Shown one piece after another: positions 46,353 through 57,700 of a stretch of 64,000 bases of DNA. Origin of the DNA: Bicyclus anynana. Taxonomy: Eukaryota; Arthropoda; Insecta; Lepidoptera; Nymphalidae. The stretch is from NCBI RefSeq assembly GCF_947172395.1, contig NC_069097.1, forward strand, positions 6,556,142 to 6,620,141, written 5' to 3'. A program made the position numbers and the translations under genes. Each line of letters starts with the position of its first letter. The first letter of the stretch is position 1. The notes beneath the pieces were generated by a model. That model did no database searches. It worked only from the letters and a program-made list of their open reading frames with translations, and was not told the DNA's origin.

Positions 46353-46907
46353 AAAATGACAAGTGCAACTGTCACTGAAATGTTATTTTACTAACAGTCA
46401 GCAAAATGACAAGTGCATCTGTCACTGAAATGTTTTTTCACTACCAGACAGCAAAATGACAAGTGCAACTGTCACTGCAATGTTATTTTACTACCAGTCA
46501 GCAAATTGACAAGTGCAACTGTCACTGAAATGATATTTTACTAACAGTCAGCAAAATAACAAGTGCAACTGTCACTGAAATGTTATTTTACTACCAGACA
46601 GCAAAATGACAAGTGCAACTATCACTGAAATGTTATTTTACTACCAGTCAGCAAAATGACAAGTGCATCTGTCACTGAAATGTTATTTTACTATTAGTCA
46701 GCAAAATGACAAGTGCACCTGTCACTGAAATGTTATTTTACTACCAGTCAGCAAAAAGACAAGTGCAACTTACACTGAAATGTTATTTTACTACCAGTCA
46801 GCAAAATGAGAAGTGCAACTGTCACTGAAATGTTATTTTACTACCAGTCAGCAAAATGACAAGTGCATCTGTCACTGAAATGTTATTTTACTACCAGTCA
46901 GCAAAAT
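46353..46907 (+). repeat. Minisatellite, 50-bp unit, about 11 copies
   Basis: Unit: AAAATGACAAGTGCAACTGT, CACTGAAATGTTATTTTACT, ACCAGTCAGC. Variation between units is a few bases. Each unit contains CAAGTG and a second CANNTG (CAACTG, CATCTG or CACCTG). It lies about 900 bases beyond the candidate alternative stop of multiplexin. Confidence 0.97.
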
Positions 46908-47784
46908 TTCATTAACTAATAATCGTAGGTTCTAGGTGGTTGGAAACCGCACATATAAACATTTTTTTTTTTGTAAATGAAATCATACAATATAGTAATC
47001 TTTGCATATCTGATAAGGTGAAACATTGTACTACCAACTTATGTAATAACCTACTGCAAAAATGTTTCTGTAATAACAAAAAAGTGAATTTTTTTAATGA
47101 TTTTATATTGTCGTTATGCTCCACCAGGATTTGTTTTAGAAACTTCATTACCTACATACAAATTATTATATTTACAGTCTTCACAATATGCTTATTACTA
47201 ACCCTTGAATGCTATGATGGGCATAGGAACGACCATCCATAGTTAATATTTCAATATGCAGTTTATAACAGGCAAAAAGACTTTTTAATTTAACTTGTCT
47301 CAAACTCTTGTTTACATTTTAAGTTACATAGAGTAGTAGCTTTAAAAAAGTCATTATTTTTAAATTTAAATAAAACGCACATTAAGTGAAAAATCCACAA
47401 AATGTACATTTGGATGTCATTTTTGATATTGTGCTTCTGTTGCGCTGCCAGCAAAACCTCAATTATAAATTGTAATTTATTTCGATGTGCATTGATACTC
47501 AAAAACATGTATTTTACTGAAGAGGGATTTATTGTAATTAAACTTGTTCCAGTTTTGTATTTATGAATAATGTTTCATTTTGAATTAATTGGGGACATTT
47601 TAAATGGTAAGAGTTACAAATAACAAAGTAATAATTCGTTTAATGAAAACTTTTTGGTGGTAATATAAATAAATTATTGTTTTTTTTTCCTTTTCATTTG
47701 TGTTTAATCGTTCTTGATTTTTTGGTAAACTTTATGTACAATACCCACAATAGCACTAAATGGTTATTAATTTGATTTAATTGT
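46908..47784. other. Probable 3' flank or 3' UTR of multiplexin
   Basis: AT-rich, with overlapping 70-100-codon frames on both strands (46912-47508) that show no motif and biased AT codons. Contains the AATAAA signals at 47533 and 47481 (minus strand). Confidence 0.4.
47528..47533 (-). promoter_or_regulatory. Candidate polyadenylation signal AATAAA for multiplexin
   Basis: AATAAA on the minus strand, 252 nt beyond the candidate alternative stop and about 1.1 kb beyond the first stop. A second AATAAA lies at 47481-47476. They are plausible ends for the transcript, but AATAAA is frequent by chance in AT-rich DNA. Confidence 0.3.
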
Positions 47785-47857
47785 CTATAAATTATGTGTT
47801 GTTTCGTTTCGTTCTTCGATGTCTTCCAGAAAGTGTTTTTTGTCTGATTTAGGATAC
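47785..47857 (-). CDS. Mp: Candidate alternative last exon of multiplexin
   Basis: A phase-2-compatible exon: acceptor AG at 47859-47858 after TGTGTTCTTT, then one base that completes a Gln codon if joined to 48678, then 23 codons (YPKSDKKHFLEDIEERNETT and HNL) and TAG at 47787-47785. Using it would replace the stop with a charged 23-residue tail carrying one N-E-T sequon and give a 488-residue fragment. The frame stays open exactly from acceptor to stop. No transcript evidence is available. It could be chance or 3' UTR. Confidence 0.4.
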
Positions 47858-48673
47858 CTGCTAAAGAACACATGTATGTTAGTCATATTTTGTCGTTGTT
47901 TTTTTTTTAATTTAGAATTTTCCTATTTAGTAAATTGAAACGCGAATATTGGCGTCCTTACGTGGTTGATTTCCAGTTGATCTGTATCAAATGTATCTAC
48001 TGACACGTGCTAATGAGTACCGTTTATGCAGAATTTGTGACAAACAAACCAAATACCCGGCCAGTTTCAATGGGTCCTAAATGCAAAAGGCGCATTGATG
48101 ATTCAATGGTCGTTTTTTGCTCGAGGACTTAAACTCAAATGATGTTTCAGCTATGTCTTAGAATGTCTGACTGTTCTGACATCAATATTCTCTCCCAATT
48201 ATTATTAGTTATCTTTCAAAGCAAGAGTGAATAGGCATTGTCTAGGTAATCTAGCTTCCCAAGTAAGAATTCATTGCTGTTAATTATATCAGCAATGACC
48301 TCTAACTTGAGAATTCGTCAGGCATGATTTTAATCAAGCACAAATTTATCCAGCATAAGACAAGTGACAAACGTCTTGTATTTAATTGATGTTGAACAAA
48401 AATTAAAAATCATTGTCAATGTCAATGCATTTTTAGCTTAAAGTTAGGTATTTAAATTCATTTTACGTATGTAAAAGTAAGACATAGGCCAGCAGTAGCG
48501 AAAAATGGAATTCAGATGAAGGTAAGCCGTCCCAAAGAAAAGGAAATTCATACAGTGTGAACAAACTCCGTTTTCTCAATTACAACAATGAATATGCATG
48601 GATTTTTAAAGGTAACCCGGCGGGAATCGGCTTGCATGAACTCTTCGCCGCTGTAGACCAAAAAATTGTTTAC

Positions 48674-48758
48674 TTACTGCAGTGGTGCTTTTATTTTCAA
48701 AGTGATCACTGAAGTGGCTTCAAAACATAGCACCACCAGCCGAGTACTGCATGGGTAC
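48674..48758 (-). CDS. Mp: Multiplexin terminal exon: last endostatin strand, stop codon TAA
   Basis: An 85-nt exon that completes codon 438 (Thr) and encodes YPCSTRLVVLCFEATS plus a short tail ending KIKAPLQ, then TAA at 48676-48674. It supplies the last two endostatin cysteines (441, 449) and the hydrophobic strand of the domain. The acceptor AG is at 48760-48759 after a pyrimidine-rich stretch. The previous intron is 2.8 kb, so the exon is easy to miss; it was identified by the required Cys-x7-Cys spacing and the phase. GTAAGT at 48677-48672 overlaps the stop and could act as a donor. Confidence 0.85.
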
Positions 48759-51700
48759 CTGAGCAGTAAAGCACCATTTAATACAATTATGTACATTGTA
48801 CAATGTGCAGGTATTAATTAAGATTACTAATACGTGATAGCATACACACTTGACTGCAATATCAATGTTATCATATCTTATTATGACGAAGCTCCAACAA
48901 CAATGCAATGATAATACAATTGATTTAAATTGAGAGCTACTCACGATAGTGATTTAGAAAGGATAGATTTTTGAGATCACAATCAAAGTGTATATGTCAA
49001 AAATTGTAAATACCGTTAGATTATAATCTACCTCGTTAGATTGTAAACTGTCGGAAGATTGTAAACCACAACATACTTCTTACAATTTAACGTCTACAAT
49101 TCGGTAGATTGTAGCGTACAAATAAAACAATACCTAACCTTATACTAACCATTGGTTTCTGAACCACTCAAGTACCAGTTCTTAAAAGTATGTATGAACT
49201 TCACAATCTTTCGACAATTCACAATCTCGCGATATAGATTATAATCTAACAGTATTTATAACTTTATGTGTCACATATACTAGAAAATAACAACGTTGTA
49301 AATGTAACGTGATTTGAATCCTGTTGAATTGGAGGTATTATTTCATATCTATCCAAATTCAAAAGACACAGCGACAAGTATGACTTTACTTGAGCCATTC
49401 AAAGGCGCTTTTGTCTCCTTAATAACTTAAAATCAATAGGTATACGAGTAACATAAAATGCACTCGTATAACTCATGCGCATTAACTTGAGATCTGGCTA
49501 CCAAACACAACCAAACGAACACAATACAAAAATCATTCGAGCCCAGTGTCAAGGAAATCCGCACGAGCTGTAAGTGCATGGACGGGACGGTAATGTGGTG
49601 TGCGTTGCTGGTTGATGGCAGTACTAACTATGACTTTACATACTTACATGCCGATCTTAGTAATAGATATCCTCTAACAGTGAAATTCATAGATGTTGTG
49701 GGGGTGCCCCCAGGGGATCGTTCACCCGCTGAGGGTCGAATTTAAACTCCATGCGTTTGAGAATTCGACACTCAGCGGGTAATTGGTGTCCCTGCAACGT
49801 CTATGAAATCTACTGTAATACTACTCGCTGAATATCAAAATACTTAATACAGAAAACTTAGTAAAAAAGAAATAAGAAAAAATGTTCAGATCAAAAATTT
49901 GCGAATATCAGACGACCCAAATACGCTTGGGGTCGCAGAAGCGTCGCTGGGTATTTTTCTGTTACATAAGTCTAGTTAATAAAGCCTTATGGCTGATCGC
50001 TGGAGTACATTTCAAAGATGAGTGCGGCACTGTCCCAATTGCAATCGAAGTTATAACTTTTATAGATATTTCCAAAGGAACTTCAGCAACTTGGCTCGCA
50101 TCCAATTCTCAATTACGTGTATAAAGCCAACAGGTTCATTCAATTTTCGTAGGTAGGATTTTTTTTTCTTTTATTATGCGAGTTGAATATAATTAGCAAA
50201 CTTACATTGTGATATTACTTATAGTACAGGAAATCTAGACCGGTTTCTAATTCTTAAGATTTAATTGCTTTTTTCAGTTTGTCGATCTTTGGAATGTGAA
50301 GGCGTCTAATTTTCACCACCTACCTTCCGTATTTAAAGTCGTATAATAGTACCTCAATGATATGACTTGTAGATGAGAATGTCTTCTACATTTTTTGTCA
50401 AATAAACTTGATTGTAAAATTCATAGTTTAGGAGAAAAACGCAATCCAAAAACTTATTGAGTTCTTTTCGATGTACTCAAATTAAGCTTGTTGGGTTGCT
50501 CCCTACCGATGGTTAAACATCTCGAGTCATGTAATTCTTTTACAATTTTTTTCTGGATTTCTGGATTTCCTGTACAATAGATGAAAAGCGCATGAAAAAC
50601 AATTTTCTAAAAAATCTGACCCATTTTGTAAACAAAAGTTATACGAAAAATTGAATTCCACGCGGCCAAAGTTGCGGACGTCCGGTAGATGAAAAAAAAG
50701 TAACGTTTGACTCATGTCATATTCTGGGAATAGGTCAGTCTAACAGTCTTTTTAACAAACTGTTGTATCAATTTATTTTCATGTTTTGTCAGAGTTTTGT
50801 GTCAATGTGTACAGATCGTGCAGATTAACTTGACACCTGACTCGAATGATGTTTGTACTGTGTTTGTTTGTGTTTAGTAGACAGGTGTCAACTTAATACG
50901 CACGAGTTATACATCAATATCATAGTCACCAATACATATAAAAAAATTGGAGTGTATGCCTGTGATTTCAAGATGTGTTTTCTCAAGTGCTTAAAGTTAT
51001 TTACACGATACTAAAAACACAATCGACCTATTTTAAAACTTGGTCGCTAACTGTGGCTCTCATAAGAAGGCTCAAAGTCACTCAGCGGGCGATGGAGCGA
51101 GCTATGCTTGGAGTTTCTCTGCGAGATCGATTCAGATATTAGGAGATCCGCAGAAGAACCAAAGTCACTGATATAACTCAGCGAGTCGCGAAGATGGAGT
51201 GACAATGAGAAGAGCACATGGTTCGAAGAGCCGATGGGATCCCAAGGAGCTGGAATGGCAACCCCGTACCGGAAAGCGCAATATTAGTCAACCCCCCACT
51301 AAATGGACTGAGGACAACAAGCGGGTTGCAGGGAGCCACTGGATGCTGGGGGCTCGCGACCGTTCTGTTTCGAAGTCCATGCAAGAGGCCTATGTCCAGC
51401 AGAGGACGTCCATCGGCTGCTAATGATGATGAAGATAAGATATTCGCTAAAAACGACCGACAGGGCCGGATTAAGGAGGTCTAAAAGCGGACGAAGTCAC
51501 GGGCTATTTATAGTCCGCTAGTTATATATATAAAAAGTAACTTACGTCTCCTGATCGAGCAGTTTGTTCGATCTCAGCGAGGAAGCGAGCCCGAACATGG
51601 TGTGACTGTTGCTATGCCACGAGTCGCAGTACACGTCTTGAGATGGTTCGTAGCTCTGACTTGTTCCGTGCCATACCGCCTTTGTAGGCCTTTATATTTA

Positions 51701-54700
51701 ATAAGTCAAGGTTTAGTAATACATAGAAAACCAAAATAATGAACCTACTAGGACTTACGTTAAAAATGCTAAGAATATGTGTGTCTTGAAGTCTTTATAA
51801 TTTTATGTTTTGTTTTATTCTTTACAAGTTAGCCTTTGAGTACAATCTTACCTGGTAAGTGATGATGCAATCTAAGATGGAAGCGGGCTAACTTGTAAGG
51901 AGGAGGATGAAAATCCACATCCCTTTCGGTTTCTACACGACCTCGTGCCGTGCTTGGCGGTACGTTTTAGTCGGTATTGTGGTAATTAGCCATGGCCGAA
52001 GCCTCCCACCAGCCAGACCTGAACCAATTAAGAAAACCTCAATTTGCCCAGCCGGAGATCGAACAGAGGACCTCCAGGTATAATAAATTTTCTTGAAAAA
52101 GATAGAGAATACTATTTTTAATCATCGAAAAGGGAATTTGCAATCTTAACAATCTGAGGTACATTAATCATTATCATATTATCATCGTAAACTAGATGCC
52201 TTATTTTGACCTTTAAGTATGGACGTTATTTTTTGTTAACACTACTGTGCAGTCTCACAGGCTCCTATATGCAGACACCTTTTTTGAGAAAATTGATATA
52301 AGATCGCTTTAAAACTGATTGAATATTAAAGTAACGTGCTTAAAAATTAAGTATAGAAAAATAATCAAAAATAATGGTACTTTTCAGACTAAAAATCTAC
52401 TTTTTCAGGTGTTATAAACAGTCAAACTTATTCCTGTAACAAAATGAGTCTTTTTTTCTCAAAATATATTATTTATGTATCCATAAACGTAAAATACCTA
52501 TTTCTGGTAACAAAATATATAAATTTTGACAATAGTTTAATAACATAAATTTACTGGCAGTCAGTCCACAAAGGTTTAGTTTATAGTTTTTACTTACTGG
52601 ATATTCACTCTTCCCTTTTCCCTGTTGGTAGTTTTACAACTAAAACAAAAGCTACTGAGCCGCTCAATCACGGGAAGTAGGGAGAATTAGGTAAAAAAAA
52701 GTAAACGAAAACATCGAGTAGCCTGTGACTCCGCGTCAAAACTAAAAAGTCCACTTTGTTTATATTTCAACTGTCTATAGTCGGGACAAATAATCAACTA
52801 CGCACTACATATAGTAAAAATGGAGGTGTGCTAGGAAGATTTTGTTTTCAATAAACGAATTTGAACATTTTGTTAGTTTTTTTGATTATTAGACCTCTTA
52901 ATATACCTCAATAATTAAATCTTCTAACATCGAAAATGTTGATTAGCCCTGGCACGTTTGGTATAGTTTTCATACTGTTGTGGTGTCCTTTACTGTCAAC
53001 TTACCACGTCAGATCCATCATAACATTCTTGCCGTCGAAGCTGTATATTTCGGGCGAGTTTGTGAACAAAGCGCCTGAACCGTCGAACATCTCGTCCCAC
53101 GAGTTGAACAGGATATCGCCGCGAGTGTTCACAACTATCATCTCTCGGTTGCCCCATCTCACAAAGTTGTCAATGTATTGTTCGCTATAACAACAAAGTT
53201 TAGTTGGTATATAATATTTTGCTACTTTCCTAGTCTCCGACCTATGATTTTTACGTTCCTCCCTCGGTGAACGACACTGACAGACTGCCCGATTGACTGA
53301 CTCAACCCGGGTGTAGTGTTTGTAGGGATGCCTGTTTGTACATGGGCAATTTAGCCGCAAAAACTTTTGATCTAATTTTGAAGGAGCTTTTGTTATATAA
53401 ATGCAGCTTTTAGTAATTAACTGAAAAACAATTAGCTTAACTTCAATAAAAAAATGTCTAACAGTGTTACTAGTAACTACCTGAATCTGGATTTGATAGG
53501 TCTATAACATCAGTTTACATGACAATTGTTACGTTCATTTTAAAGTATAACTTATCTTCCTGTCTTTTCTCTGTAGATTTTTCAGTCCGGACAAATAAGT
53601 AACTACGCACTACAAATAGTAAAAGTGGAAGATGTTGTTATAAACAAAAAAAATTAGAACATTTTGTTATTTTTTTTTTAAATTATTATACCTATTAATA
53701 TACATTAATATACCTCAATAATTAAATCTTCAAACATCGAAAATGTTGATTAGCCCTGGCACGTTTCAATTTCCAATACCACCTCAAAAACACCTTTGAA
53801 ACTTGATAATGAGGCGCAATAAGTTTACGCTTTGATGTGAGATAATGTTTGAAGATTTTAACAATATTATAATCTCAGCTTTGGCGCAGTAATATCTTAG
53901 TTATAAGATTAAGCTCTTTCAAAAGTAACTGAAGCATTTAAGTTTATGTTAAAATACATTTTGCCTATTATATTTAGGGGTGGTTATGGGGTTTATAAAT
54001 TCAAATGGTAAATCTTGAAAAATACACACAAAATTACCACATTCAGTCGCAGATTCTGTGCACAGAATCTAGAGCACCAAAGTTGTCCTGACAAATGCTG
54101 TGAATCATAACCTTAGTTCGACATTGGTTTTCTTATTTTTATAATCCACTTCTGAGTCCGCTAAAAGTACATAATACATATTTTATCTAAAAAGAATATA
54201 AAATGTCAAAACCTTTTTTTACGTACCTTGACGATATAAACGCTCTAAAATTCGAGCCATAGCCTGATTTGACTGCATCCTTGTAACAGTTATAGTTGGC
54301 ACCGTTCACTCCGTGTAGATCCCCATTGTAAGGAACATTCAGAGCCGCCAAGCGTAACTGTTGAAACAAATGAATACAACAGAACCGAACAAAAGAAATA
54401 TTTTTTTTATAAGCCCTTGGATTATCATAATAATATGTAAATTATTTTACCTGGTTTCACAACTGTGCTGTAAATGCACGACGGATGTGAAGCAAAAAAG
54501 TTGTCATATGGAAATGGAATGGAAAGCTAGTCTTTTAAATGCGTCCATACGATGCAATAGTGATATTACTTAAAAGAACGTATTGATATGAAACACAAAA
54601 AAAATAATTTATATACAATATAAAGGTATACCTACGGTTGAATTGAGAAACCTCTTCTTCTTTTTGAAGTCTGTTAGTGTACAGCTCGTGCGGATTGACT

Positions 54701-57700
54701 TGACACCTGGCTCGAATGATGTTTGTACTGTGTTTGTAGCCGGGTGTCAAGTTATTGCGCACGGGTAACAAGGGGGAAGGAGCTTATTTGCTGACATTTC
54801 AAAAGTGCTCGTAAATTAAACGTAATCGAATTAAATGAATTTTGACGTTGATTTTAATAATACAAAGTCAATTAAAACTCAGATGAAATAAATTAACACG
54901 TTCGCTGCGCTACGAGGTCAATTGACCTCGTATGTTTAACGTGTTCAAGAGTTACGAGGTTGATAAACCTCGTACCGCACTAGAGGAAAGTACAGAAAAA
55001 TCAGTGGGGTAGCGAAAGTATTAATTTTACCTTCTAATTTAAAAACGAGGGATTAATGAGGTGTATCCATATATTTCTATTTATTCACATTTCTTTTATA
55101 ATATAATTACACGTTTAATCAAAGTTATACATGATGTATGTACTTACAACGGGCTTATTTTCAGATAGGTCTGCTTGATTTCCTGAACTGGACGTCTCCA
55201 CCATACTCTGCGGTGTCAAAGTTGGACCACCTGGTGTGAACTGAACCTTCAGAAATGATCCCAGCTGCACAAGAAATGGAAAATATTACCTATAAATAGG
55301 CTCTGTGCATTTAGATATTCTTATACCATACTCTGCTAACTTAATAAATATGGCGGCCTCTCCAATTACTTGTAACTATGTAAGAAAATACTTCCCACCC
55401 TTACCCACTTTCCGGCCTTCAATTAGGATGAAATTTTGCACACGCTCTAAGTTCTGATAACAATACATGACTAGCTAAGAAACGTCATTCCAATATGGCG
55501 GCCTCCCCAAGATGGCGGACTGGCTGTTTGAAATCCACCCCTATGATATGGATTACACGACACGGACACGTTAATTAAATCCAATATTTGTAATTTTTTG
55601 TGCATGCTAAAAGCGTGTTTTTTAGTTTCTAAAACTATTTAAAGTTATTATTTAACAATAATAACTTTAAATATCCCATCTATATGCATCTAAGAAATAC
55701 GCACCACTTATAGTGGGGCGCATTTCTTAGATGACACAAATTGAAAATAGAAACAAAATACAGGTTCGTAATGAGTCCTCAGTAGGTAGACTGAGGACTC
55801 ATTACGAACCTGTATTTTGTTTCTATTTTCAATTTGTGTGTAAAGTGCCTAGGCTAGTTAAAAATGATAACTTCTCAAGGGAGGGTAAACGGCTACGTCT
55901 GTAACGCGTTACGTGGAAGCGTCAAGTTTAAGTTGTTACTTGTCTCTGCTTGTGTCGAGAGTGTCGAGACGCACACTTTTCTTTTTTTTTCTCTTCAGTT
56001 GATTTATATTTTATTGGGTATACCAAAGTTTCTTGTATTAATGATAGAGAAAACTTTGATGAATTTTATATTTGTACGGAACCCTCTTAATGCGAGACCG
56101 AATACGTTCCGTCCGTTTTTAGAAAAGAAAACGCTGAGTAATACGTTCAAATTAAAAATTTATGGCGACCAAATCAGTGTCTTTGAGAAAAATCAAGCAA
56201 CCTCAGGACCGCCAAAGGAAAATTCTTCAGAAGATAAGCAATATTTTCCTGACAACCTAAAGTCGCGTCGGAGCTATCACATTTTCGTTGATATCGTATC
56301 CTTGGAGGCGAAAGCGGAATTTTAAATTTAAGATTTCCTTTCTGCGTCACACTCGGATCCCCAAGATGAATTTTCTGAAACCGAAAGCCGTAAAATAAAG
56401 AATAAAAAGCTTTGCGGCGGAAGAATGACAAAGTAAACGAATGTTTAATTATGAAAATCAAATTGTTTTCCCCGACGTATACATTTAATTTACCGCCGTT
56501 GCCATTATGAACCGGTATTCCAATTATCCGTCCACAAATGCGTATTAATTACATATTAAAAGCTGTGTAGCTTTCGCGGAAGATATTATATTATGAAATA
56601 TATTATATATGAACTAAAATATCGACCAAACGGCAAACCGCAGGTTGGCAATTAAATGTAGTTTCACGCAGCTGCCGGTTTATGAAACTTCTTATTAATC
56701 TTCGATTAAATTAATTTCGTTCTCGAATTAATTTGCTAAAAGGAAAACTATTTAAGATTTATCTTTTAGCTTTTAAGTGTTATAGCTATACAATTTCATA
56801 ATAAAACGATTATAATATTTCTATAGAAAAAATATTAAATCATCGATCCATGACAGTAACTATAATTATGACAATTTGCGTAGTTGCATGTAAGAAAAAC
56901 TAATCATTTGTACATTTGTAGGTACTACGCTTTCGGAAACTGGATATGCTTACAAATCTTGACCTAAACTTTGCTTTATTTTGTTGATTGTAAAAAAATG
57001 TGCTTTTAACAAAATTACATAAAATATTTTTTACAAAAAAAAATATGTTTATCGAACTTTATAAATATATCAGTTTGCATCACACATTCAGAAACTGAGC
57101 ACTAATATAAAAATTGACTTTTTAAAATTTGATTAATTATAAAATATAATTGTGCTTTTAACAAAATAATACAACATTCTTTAATGAATTTCGTTAATTT
57201 AGCAATTTTTGTAAGTTCTAGCAATGTATGATCTCTAAGGAACTTATTTTGTTCGTGTCTTTCTTAACTAACTTAATTAATTTAACTTACTAAAACATAC
57301 TGCCAGCCAGTGTTGATTCTGATCAACAATATCTGCTCTTCTAGAACATATGCCAGTGTTCCACGAGGGATATTTGTTCCAAGCTGTACAAAAATAAAAG
57401 GCTTAAGTTTCAATTGGGATTAAGATGGCGTAATCACATAATTATAAATTGGCACTTATCATAAATCTCAATTTTTTTGCTCATAAATATAGTTTACCAC
57501 AACATATGGTCACAGTACCACAATATATGGTCTCCCTATCACTTATTGGATAACTAAGGCTACGCCCAAACTGGGTTTCCATAACTTGCATCATTATAAT
57601 AAAATGTAACTATAGCTTTTTTTTTTATTCTTTACAAGTTAGCCCTTGACTACAGTCTCACCTGATGGTAAGTGATGATGCAGTCTAAGATGGAAGCGGG

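Noticed and set aside
46912..47508. Overlapping 70-100-codon frames on both strands
   Set aside because: AT-driven amino-acid content, no motifs, and overlapping opposite frames. More likely the 3' flank or UTR.
48618..48652. GC-rich block after the stop of multiplexin, tested as an extra exon
   Set aside because: It would need an intron of about 25 bases from the GTAAGT donor, too short for splicing, and its donor side is weak. It does not supply the required endostatin cysteines; the exon at 48758 does.
55864..56325. 153-codon plus-strand frame, one of the longest in the window
   Set aside because: No recognised domain; it lies in a multiplexin intron in antisense, follows the hairpin cluster, and contains GTACGGAACCCT, a common repeat end. 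Probably a chance frame.
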